Shown in pieces: positions 6,597 through 12,027 of a stretch of DNA of 12,564 bases. Origin of the DNA: Nitrospirota bacterium (GTDB lineage Bacteria; Nitrospirota; Nitrospiria; Nitrospirales; UBA8639); assembly GCA_029879555.1 (NCBI GenBank), contig JAOUQB010000034.1, positions 1 to 12,564 on the forward strand, given 5' to 3'. A program made the position numbers and the translations under genes. Numbering within the stretch: the stretch's first letter is position 1; each line of letters begins with the position of its first letter. Below the pieces are notes generated by a model. That model saw only the letters and a list, made by a program, of their open reading frames with translations, was not told the origin of the DNA and searched no databases.

Positions 6597-7235
6597 CTAC
6601 AGGTTTTGTCCTCGATGATTGAATCGAAATTCACATTCCTTCCCATGCAAGTAGAAGGTACGTTTGTTGATGCCGCGGAAGCGGACGAGACGGGCTTTCG
6701 CATAGCCCCAAAACCCTTCAATCCCATTCACATGGGCACGGCCTCGCACAAATTCATCCTGGCTCTGATCGACGCGAAGATGTTTGCCATAGCCCACATC
6801 GACCAGGCCATTGTACCCTCGCCACCCATCCGAATAAACCACGCCGTCCAAGGCAACCTTACCCCGAATTATCGCTTGCAGCGTGGCTTTCCGGCAGTTC
6901 GGAACCAATTCGGTATACACGTGGCCATTCCGTTGGAAAAGTCCAAAGACGATGGTTTTGCCGTACGCCCCGCGTCCGCGTTTCCCTTTAATACAGTACG
7001 CTCCAAAGTAGGATTCATCGACTTCCACTTCGCCGCCGAACGGCGATTGCGTTTCACAAAAATGCGCGATGCGTTCCCGAATCGGCAGCAGATACCGATT
7101 CACGGTATTCCGATTCAAGCCCGTCAGAAGAGCCATTTGTGAGGCCGTTCAATCCAGCACTAAATAGCGCACGAGTTGGCGAAATGGCTTGCTCGAAATT
7201 TGGGCACGTTTCGCATACCGGTTTTTTCGGGTCAT
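6597..7235 (-). pseudogene. IS1595-family (ISXO2-like) transposase, broken by an in-frame TGA
   Basis: The full frame starts at ATG 7235 (MTRKNRYAKRAQISSKPFRQ) and would encode about 212 residues, but a TGA at 7149-7151 interrupts it within VLD-stop-TASQMALLTGLNRNTV. The family normally reads a hydrophobic residue there (an LDLTA-type helix), so a single change such as TTA to TGA would explain it. An internal ATG at 7136 leaves a 179-aa frame with the DDE-type core intact: EVDESYFG, VVYSDGWRGY and HVNGIEGFWGYAK, the last being the third catalytic region. The N-terminal DNA-binding helix-turn-helix would be incomplete in that shortened product. Family assignment is confident. Loss of function is inferred, since reinitiation or readthrough cannot be excluded. 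Confidence 0.85.
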
Positions 7236-7263
7236 GACAGGAGATTATCCTCATTTCTTTCTC

Positions 7264-7281
7264 CTTAACTAGTCAGGACCC
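7264..7281 (-). repeat. IS terminal inverted repeat, end proximal to the transposase start
   Basis: Read on the minus strand it is GGGTCCTGACTAGTTAAG, the partner of 6546-6563. It lies about 30 bp upstream of the transposase start codon at 7235. Confidence 0.85.
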
Positions 7282-7553
7282 AAAATCAATATATCCAACA
7301 GGCGCACGACAATCCGAGAGCACATGCAGTCGAGAGGTACATTTACAGTACGCGAGACCCGCTGGTATTCATGGGTACCCTGGGGAAGGAGTTTTCGTTC
7401 GGGGCGTGGGAACCGATGCAAACCGAGCATTCCTACAAATACACCGAATCAGAAATCGAAGGGTTGGCTGAAAAGAGTGGGTATCAAATTGTAAAACACA
7501 TGTTTGATGCAAATGCCAATTTCGTGGATTCGATCTGGGAGGTCAAGAAATAG
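7282..7553 (+). pseudogene. 3' remnant of an EgtD-like (L-histidine N-alpha-methyltransferase family) gene
   Basis: The open frame runs from the IS boundary to TAG 7551-7553, about 90 codons; the first ATG is at 7371. It reads ...AVERYIYSTRDPLVFM...FGAWEPMQTEHSYKYTESEIEGLAEKSGY..., ending WEVKK. This matches the C-terminus of the SAM-dependent methyltransferase family that includes EgtD, whose typical signature is 'E-x-I-x-T-E-x-S-x-K-Y' followed by a helix and 'aGf'. The N-terminal SAM-binding domain is absent, and no matching sequence lies on the other side of the IS. A gene truncated by IS-mediated rearrangement is the best explanation. There is no ribosome binding site before ATG 7371, so expression is unlikely. 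Confidence 0.7.
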
Positions 7554-7878
7554 CCCGAATTGGCTCATACCCTCTCCTCTTGCCGGCTGAGGGCCACAAG
7601 AATACACAGGAAAGCTATCCTTTTGGCGGTCATGATTGAGCATGGTCTCCGCGACCTCATTGGGTGATCGCATCACCCAGGCTTGTAGGGGCTCTGAGGA
7701 CTCACCTGAAAGTGGGCAGATCAATACGCCAGTTGTTTTTTTTGAAATATTTTTGCATGATGGAGCTCCAAAGCGTCTTTATGGAACTCACGCCGTAGAT
7801 GGATCTTGCAAGGTGGGGAAAGATATGACGCGAAATGTCGTTAACTTCAATAGAGCAATTATAAGGAGCGTGTGACGC
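7554..7878. other. Intergenic region upstream of the Crp-family gene
   Basis: No supported gene. A 79-codon frame here (7636-7875) has no family resemblance or ribosome binding site. The region holds an 8-bp inverted repeat (7661-7679), a T8 tract at 7735-7742 and AT-rich sequence close to the crp-like gene. No promoter stood out clearly. Confidence 0.4.
7661..7679. promoter_or_regulatory. Perfect 8-bp dyad upstream of the Crp-family gene
   Basis: TGGGTGAT-CGC-ATCACCCA is symmetric over 8 bp on each side. It contains GTGA-N5-TCAC, one base shorter than the Crp-type spacing seen downstream of the gene. It may be an operator for autoregulation, or simply a small hairpin; no T-tract follows. 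Confidence 0.4.
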
Positions 7879-8544
7879 ATGGTTCCTTCTAGAGATGCGC
7901 TCAAGCAGGTGCCATTGTTTTCTGATCTGAGTGATCGTGAATTGGGCTTGCTCTCGGCTACGGGGAGGCGTCAAAGGTTCCCACCCAAGAACATCGTGTT
8001 TCAAGAAGGGGACACAGGCGAGGTGTTGCTGGTCATTTTGTCGGGGAAGGTCAAAGTGATGTTGTCAGGAAAAGAGGGGCGCGAATTTATTTTGACCATG
8101 TTGGGTCCTGGGAGCTTTTTTGGAGAAATGGCCATCTTGGAAGCCGCCCCGCGATCGGCCACCGTGATGACGGTTGAACCGTGTGAATTTTTGCTCCTAG
8201 GCCAAAAGGATTTAGTGGGGTTGCTCAAGACCCAACCACTTATTGCCATAAAAATCCTTAAACATCTTTCACAACGTTTGCGCAAAACCAATGAACAAAT
8301 TCGCAGCCTGGTCATGTTTGATATTTACGGCCGCGTGGGACGATGTCTCCTAAACTTAGCGGAAACACGGGGCGGACGAGCCAATGGCCAATTTTTGGTG
8401 CCCAATCGTCCTTCATTTCAAGAACTGGCCAAGATGGTGGGCTGTTCCCGGGAAACGTTAAGCCGAGCCATGAAAGCCCTGAAAGACAATGGCTGTTTAA
8501 CCGTCACTCGAAATGCAATCTACATCAATAAAGTCTGGGAATAA
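7879..8544 (+). CDS. Crp/Fnr-family transcriptional regulator (Crp-like)
   Basis: A 221-aa cytoplasmic DNA-binding protein. The cyclic-nucleotide-binding beta-roll (about 14-118) contains GPGSFFGEMAILEAAPRSAT, with E83, R92 and S93 matching the Glu, Arg and Ser that hold the cyclic-nucleotide ribose-phosphate in E. coli Crp. A long dimerisation helix follows (about 120-145), then a winged helix (147-221). The recognition helix CSRETLSRAMKAL keeps Arg-Glu-x3-Arg (R191, E192, R196), the E. coli Crp residues that read GTGA half-sites. There is no Fnr-type N-terminal cysteine cluster, so an Fe-S oxygen sensor is unlikely. An AAGGAG ribosome binding site lies 12 nt before the ATG. Two GTGA-N6-TCAC sites and a cyclic-nucleotide phosphodiesterase gene follow, supporting a cyclic-nucleotide-responsive role. 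The ligand (cAMP, cGMP or other) is unproven. Confidence 0.88.
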   Translation: MVPSRDALKQVPLFSDLSDRELGLLSATGRRQRFPPKNIVFQEGDTGEVLLVILSGKVKVMLSGKEGREFILTMLGPGSFFGEMAILEAAPRSATVMTVEPCEFLLLGQKDLVGLLKTQPLIAIKILKHLSQRLRKTNEQIRSLVMFDIYGRVGRCLLNLAETRGGRANGQFLVPNRPSFQELAKMVGCSRETLSRAMKALKDNGCLTVTRNAIYINKVWE

Positions 8545-8556
8545 GAGCCAAAGGTC

Positions 8557-8572
8557 CGTGAGGGGAATCACG
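8557..8572. promoter_or_regulatory. Predicted Crp-type binding site 1
   Basis: CGTGA-GGGGAA-TCACG is a perfect 5-bp dyad with the GTGA-N6-TCAC core of Crp sites. It begins 13 bp after the crp-like stop codon. Its centre (8564.5) is 23 bp upstream of the second site's. It might also form a short hairpin at the end of the crp transcript, but there is no T-tract. Confidence 0.6.
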
Positions 8573-8579
8573 AGAAAAA

Positions 8580-8595
8580 AGTGACGTAGGTCACT
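8580..8595. promoter_or_regulatory. Predicted Crp-type binding site 2
   Basis: AGTGA-CGTAGG-TCACT is a perfect dyad (6 bp per arm if the spacer is read as N4) with the GTGA-N6-TCAC core. It is centred at 8587.5 and touches the -35 box at 8594, so it would sit about 42 bp upstream of the predicted transcription start. That is the class II activator position known for Crp. Confidence 0.65.
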
Positions 8596-8623
8596 GACAG
8601 TGTCCAAGGCTCTGATGTATAGT
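8594..8623 (+). promoter_or_regulatory. Promoter upstream of the cyclic-nucleotide phosphodiesterase
   Basis: CTGACA (8594-8599) and TATAGT (8618-8623) each match the sigma-70 consensus at 5/6, with an 18-bp spacer. Start predicted near 8630. The predicted Crp site 2 overlaps the -35 edge. The leader to the phosphodiesterase start would be about 300 nt. Confidence 0.55.
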
Positions 8624-8930
8624 CCGATCGACAAAAGATTCCAGTAAACACACTCAGGGAAGGCTGTGAATGTTTTGATCACGGGGATGTTTTGAATCCC
8701 AAGACTCAACGGATATCTTCCGTTCACTCTCCATCTCCCTTTTCCAACACCAAAAATTAGCGGTATTCAACGATTCAGGACCGTTCTCCTCAATGGTGTT
8801 GATGTGGGGTGGGAGAATGGAAGAAAAGGCCTGAGACAAATTCGTATCCATCGCAGATGGAATTGAATGAGAGGGCCGGAAACCACATGAATATCTTCCG
8901 AATAACGGACTATTGTAAAAGGCCTCAATC
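8624..8930 (+). other. Long untranslated leader of the phosphodiesterase gene, with a stem-loop
   Basis: No gene is supported in this stretch. CCAACACC (8744-8751) and GGTGTTG (8795-8801) are complementary over 7 bp. Flanking CCATCTCCC (8731-8739) can pair with GGGAGAATGG (8811-8820) with a bulge, giving an extended hairpin across 8731-8820. A 10-bp direct repeat, ATATCTTCCG, occurs at 8713-8722 and 8891-8900. No known riboswitch class recognised. Confidence 0.35.
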
Positions 8931-9722
8931 ATGAAAATACGTGTATTGGGATCGCATGGTTCTGATTTACTGATACAAGGGCCGAACGGTTCAACCATCT
9001 GCCGGAGTGTCGGGTTTCTCGTCAATGATGAACTCATGGTTGATGCCGGGACACTCGCTTCGGGGCTCACGTTAGAAGAGCAAATACGGGTCAAACATAT
9101 CCTGCTTTCCCATTTGCACTTAGACCATATTAAGGGCATCCCACCTTTGGTGGATAATCTCTCTGGGTTGGTGGACCATCAAGTAGTGGTGGCCAGTTTG
9201 TCATCCGTGGTGGCGGGTCTGCAAAAACATGTGTTCAATGACATGGTCTTCCCGAACTTTTTCGATCTTCAAGGCCCGCGGCATTCTATCTTGCGTGCCC
9301 GGGGCCTGGAGGCCAAAAAGGAAGTCTCCCTATCGGGAGGTATCAGTATTACGCCGATCCCGGTTAACCACACCGTTGAAACGGTGGGCTTTGTCATTCG
9401 AGATGATTCAGCGGCTTGGATTTATAGCGGGGATACGCATCACACTGAAGAAATTTGGCAGGTGGCCGCACGCACACCGAATCTCAAAGGAGTATTTATT
9501 GAAGTGTCCTTTCCTGATTCAATGATGGATATTGCCATTCAAAGCAAACATCTCACCCCAACACTTCTCGCGCAGGAATTTCGAAAGATTGGCAAACCCG
9601 ATCTCCCGCTCTTTGTCTACCACATGAAGCCCACCGTCCGTGACCAAATCATGCAAGAAATCGCGCAACTCGAGATTCCCCACGTCACCATCCTCCAAGA
9701 AGGCCAAACGCTCGAAATTTAG
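8931..9722 (+). CDS. Class II 3',5'-cyclic-nucleotide phosphodiesterase (metallo-beta-lactamase fold)
   Basis: A 263-aa protein of the CpdP/PDE1 type that hydrolyses cAMP or cGMP to the 5'-monophosphate. It shows the metal site of the fold: HLHLDH (61-66) in the context ILLSHLHLDHIKGIPPL, close to the class II PDE signature. H147, D168 (YSGDTH) and H231 (VYHMKP) supply later ligands, and SKHLTP has H207. There is no signal peptide, so the enzyme is cytoplasmic. AAAAGG lies 8 nt before ATG 8931. The gene lies downstream of a Crp-family gene, two Crp-type sites and a promoter, so feedback control of a cyclic nucleotide pool is the natural reading. A general MBL hydrolase is the alternative. Confidence 0.82.
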   Translation: MKIRVLGSHGSDLLIQGPNGSTICRSVGFLVNDELMVDAGTLASGLTLEEQIRVKHILLSHLHLDHIKGIPPLVDNLSGLVDHQVVVASLSSVVAGLQKHVFNDMVFPNFFDLQGPRHSILRARGLEAKKEVSLSGGISITPIPVNHTVETVGFVIRDDSAAWIYSGDTHHTEEIWQVAARTPNLKGVFIEVSFPDSMMDIAIQSKHLTPTLLAQEFRKIGKPDLPLFVYHMKPTVRDQIMQEIAQLEIPHVTILQEGQTLEI

Positions 9723-9750
9723 CAATCGATTTTTCTCACACTGGTCCGTT

Positions 9751-9784
9751 GTCATGTTGAGCGAAGGCGAAACATCTCGCGAAG
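9751..9784. repeat. Short interspersed-repeat-like sequence
   Basis: The sequence around GTCATGTTGAGCGAAGGCGA and the following AACATCTCGCGAAG resembles repeats seen between genes in many bacterial genomes. Typically these read as 'RCFA...QHD' when translated on the opposite strand, as this one does. ATGTT and AACAT can pair across it. Recognition is from memory of the pattern, not from a second copy in this window. Confidence 0.4.
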
Positions 9785-9914
9785 TCAATGGTCGGGAGGG
9801 TAAGCCACAGTCCGCTTCTTGAAGGCGGTCTTCCCTGCCGGGGAGTGTTGAAGAATACAGATCTCCAAGGGCAAAAACGCCCAGGAAAATCTTGAATGTC
9901 AGAGGCTTCGCGTC

Positions 9915-10064
9915 GGTTCAAAAAAGTCCGTCCAGCAAGGCCACAGCCATTTTTGCGCGCGGAACGTACCCGCAGTACGTGAGTACGGCAAAAGGGCGAC
10001 CTGCCTGCGCGAAGCCGCTCCGGCGAAGGCAGGGAACGCCGCTGGCGGCTTTTTTCAACAGACC
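9915..10064. repeat. Palindromic MITE-like or REP-like intergenic element (150 bp)
   Basis: The ends are imperfect inverted repeats. GGTTCAAAAAAGTCCGTCC at the left matches the reverse complement of the right end, GGCGGCTTTTTTCAACAGACC without its terminal bases, apart from a few changes. Inside are two more dyads: ACGTAC/GTACGT (9964-9969, 9975-9980) and CCTGCCT/AGGCAGG (10000-10006, 10027-10033). It has no coding capacity of its own. It lies between the phosphodiesterase and the antitoxin, so its CGGCTTTTTT could also help end transcription. Confidence 0.55.
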
Positions 10065-10095
10065 TTGCCGCTGAAACGAAGTAAACCCTCGGAGG

Positions 10096-10123
10096 TCCCC
10101 CTTTGCCAAATGGGGTAGGGGGA
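10096..10123. repeat. Small inverted repeat of intergenic-repeat type
   Basis: TCCCCC (10096-10101) and GGGGGA (10118-10123) flank TTTGCCAAA, which is itself symmetric. The pattern is common in bacterial intergenic repeats. Confidence 0.4.
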
Positions 10124-10202
10124 TTAGAAATGCAGACGATCCATTGAACGCCCGACGACTTCCCTTTGGGGCGAGAATGGCATCGAAGTAATAAATAAGG
10201 TT

Positions 10203-10229
10203 CCTGACACCTTTTTTGTGGATGTCAGG
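10203..10229. repeat. Inverted repeat downstream of the antitoxin gene
   Basis: CCTGACA (10203-10209) and TGTCAGG (10223-10229) are perfectly complementary with a 13-nt loop. It begins 22 bp beyond the antitoxin stop (minus strand). No clean T-tract follows on the minus strand, so a terminator role is uncertain. Confidence 0.4.
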
Positions 10230-10251
10230 CATTCGTAGGCGTGAGCCAGGC

Positions 10252-10488
10252 CTATTGTTTGGCGTCTGCAAGAATGCCCTTCATATTGAAGGGCCCGACA
10301 TCTTCGCTTTCTTCTCCTTCAATTAAAGCCTGCCGCAAGGCCTGTAACTTTAATTCCTGATAATCCTTCGCAGAAAGCAGGACCCCTGCGGCTTTGCCAT
10401 GACGGGTAATAGCGACCGGTTCACCCTGGGCATGCATCAGTAATGCACCAAAATGGCTTTGGGCATCGGTTGCGGTGACAGTTTTCAT
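10252..10488 (-). CDS. Phd/YefM-family type II antitoxin, apparently without a toxin
   Basis: A 78-aa protein with the typical N-terminal DNA-binding region of Phd/YefM antitoxins: MKTVTATDAQSHFGALLMHA (1-20), then GEPVAITRHGKAAGVLLSAKDYQEL, the strand-helix that forms the dimer fold. The acidic C-terminal part (about 50-78, including EGEESEDVGPFNMKG) is where such antitoxins bind and neutralise the toxin. A GAGAGG ribosome binding site lies 7 nt before ATG 10488. Antitoxins of this family usually precede a RelE/ParE or Doc/VapC-type toxin. Nothing like one follows at lower coordinates, where repeats begin, nor upstream. It may be a solitary antitoxin, a remnant, or an autorepressor used for another purpose. 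Confidence 0.85.
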   Translation of the reverse strand: MKTVTATDAQSHFGALLMHAQGEPVAITRHGKAAGVLLSAKDYQELKLQALRQALIEGEESEDVGPFNMKGILADAKQ

Positions 10489-10710
10489 AAACTGCCTCTC
10501 TATGGATTAGGGAAAATGTCAATTCTCGGTAATTTATCTATTCTATAAATTTTTGAAAAGAAAAGGGCATGATCCGAGACGTCGGTTCTTGTTGCCAAAC
10601 CTGACCTCCCCAACAGTACCTTCCTCCAAAAAGGTCTTGAGCTCACCCTCTCACGGTTGATCTCTGAGGGCGATCCTCGCTCTCCCTTCCCCAACAAAAA
10701 ACATACGCGG

Positions 10711-10728
10711 TGTATCTGTTTGGATAAC
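10711..10728 (+). repeat. Dyad motif TGTATCT-N5-GATAAC, copy 1
   Basis: TGTATCT-GTTTG-GATAAC has the same fixed positions and the same 5-bp spacer as the tandem pair at 10975-11014. The arms are near-complementary (TATC/GATA). Confidence 0.6.
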
Positions 10729-10972
10729 CGAGGGATGGCCGAGGCCAATATTCCGGATTCGTGTCCATAAGCCCTCATAATTTAAAAAGTTTTCAGGCAT
10801 GAGGGGGTAGAAGCCGTTCAGAAAAACTCCACACTCATGCAGCAGGGGAGAGACAAGGGCTCACCACATACCAGGAAAACCCATGAAATGAAGTACATGG
10901 GCCCACAAGAATTTAGCCTCTAACACGCTGAAAAAAAAGGAAAATTTTTCCGAAAACCGCCGCACTACACAT

Positions 10973-11016
10973 AATGTATCTAATCAGATAACACAATGTA
11001 TCTAAACGGATAACAT
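10973..11016 (+). repeat. Tandem 22-bp repeats carrying dyad copies 2 and 3
   Basis: Two adjacent 22-bp units (10973-10994 and 10995-11016) differ at 3 positions. Each contains TGTATCT-N5-GATAAC; the first is also TATCT-AATC-AGATA, a perfect 5-bp dyad. A 22-bp period puts both copies on the same DNA face, as expected for a protein binding cooperatively. Confidence 0.65.
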
Positions 11017-12027
11017 ATTGCCGAATACCAGGCCGTCGGCGCAGGAAGGTGGCGAGGGAAACCATCCGAAAATACCTGTCAGAATGAGGCATTGGAAGAC
11101 GAATGAATAGAAGGTAGGCAAAAATGGCCCAATGGCATCAAGGTTGCTTTATCCACAGGAAAGCGTGATGAACCAGACATCAATCATGAGAACTTTCGCA
11201 CAAAATGAAGTTAAGGAACGAAATAGGGAGGGCAACCAGGCATCAGATCACGCAGTCATAAGGATGGAAGAGACGCAACCATCAACGAATTAGGCAAAGA
11301 CGTGGCTCGCGAATGAACCTCGCCGCACAAGGCGTCGTTCCAAGAAGCCACCAAAAACCAATAGCCAACAAAAGGTGCGGAGTCTATGGTGCGGGAACAG
11401 TTGAACAGGCCAACCCAACGAACCAAAAATATTCACGCGGCGGTGCCATGCCGATGGCATGGTAGATCCTTTCTCACATGGAACGTGGCGCGATGGCACG
11501 GGACTGGTGGATTTCAGGGAAATGAAAGGAACAATCAGTCATGCGTCCAGCCACGATGAATCTCAATCGACAGGTCATCAGATTATGCAAAGGCATTTTG
11601 AAGGCTTGGGAACAATGGGTCGAGGATGTCGGGCATGAGGAAGTGGGGGATCACGCCAGGAATACATGCAAATCCCCAAAAGACAAAGAGGAGTCCAATC
11701 ATATGACCATAAGAATGTAGCGTCAGCACACACCGCACGCATCCACGCCTCGTATCATTCGATACCTCGTAGGATACCGCCTCCGACCTGGAACCAGGAT
11801 AGGCCAACATTCCGTCTAGGAGGCGGGGATTTTCAAAAACGGCATCTTCCCATTCCCCATTCTTCTGCCCCGTCGGCATAGACAAGAATATAGCCGAGAG
11901 CCTCCCATCGTTCCAGACACCTTATAAGCGTATCCAAGGCTCCCTCGGGTCCTCAACCATCCGACAAAAGGATGAGCCCGATGGAGAGGATCTCAACCAT
12001 ACCGGCTGAAAAGGAAGAGGGTGCGGA

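Larger units (their letters stand above)
6546..7281 (-). mobile_element. IS1595-family insertion sequence (736 bp), probably inactive
   Basis: The element is bounded by 18-bp terminal inverted repeats with one mismatch and carries one transposase frame on the minus strand. IS1595 elements typically make 8-bp target duplications. Here the left flank is TATATATA and the right flank AAAATCAA, so no duplication is seen. The transposase frame is interrupted by a nonsense codon. Absence of a target duplication and unrelated flanking genes suggest recombination after insertion. Confidence 0.85.
10489..12027. other. 1.5-kb region without a recognisable gene
   Basis: All frames here are short, lack family resemblance and mostly lack ribosome binding sites. 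Visible structure: three TGTATCT-N5-GATAAC dyads (10711-10728, 10975-10992, 10997-11014), an A8 run followed by the palindrome GGAAAATTTTTCC (10939-10951), a short frame reading KVARETIRKYLSE before a stop (11046-11087), and the hairpin TGCCAT/ATGGCA (11444-11459). The plus strand is purine-rich from about 10930. This looks like decayed DNA or the remains of mobile elements, but that is inference. Confidence 0.5.

Noticed and set aside
6594..7142. Long plus-strand frame across the insertion sequence
   Set aside because: It mirrors the transposase on the opposite strand, which has clear family motifs; the plus-strand product has none.
7636..7875. Plus-strand frame just before the Crp-like gene, considered as a small partner gene
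   Set aside because: No ribosome binding site, no family pattern, and it crosses the T8 tract and the dyad; more likely regulatory sequence.
8557..8580. CGTGA/TCACG hairpin followed by an A-run, considered as a terminator of the Crp-like gene
   Set aside because: The run is A, not T, on the coding strand, and the stem is only 5 bp; the Crp-site reading fits better.
8654..9139. Minus-strand frame across the phosphodiesterase leader and 5' end
   Set aside because: The overlapping plus-strand gene has an intact metallo-hydrolase motif; this frame's composition is implausible and no ribosome binding site is visible.
9918..10271. Minus-strand frame overlapping the end of the antitoxin gene, considered as the missing toxin
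   Set aside because: Its translation runs through the palindromic repeats and shows no RelE/ParE, Doc or PIN-domain pattern; it is an artefact of repeat DNA.
10973..11016. Tandem 22-bp repeats, considered as a minimal CRISPR array
   Set aside because: The units are directly adjacent with no spacers and carry a dyad of fixed spacing; no cas gene is present.
11149..11157. Perfect DnaA box TTATCCACA
   Set aside because: A single 9-mer, with no cluster of boxes, AT-rich unwinding region or dnaA/dnaN/gidA neighbours; chance occurrence is likely.
11583..11885. Minus-strand 100-codon frame with a hydrophobic stretch in the gene-free region
   Set aside because: No ribosome binding site, no recognisable family; composition does not resemble the real genes of this window.
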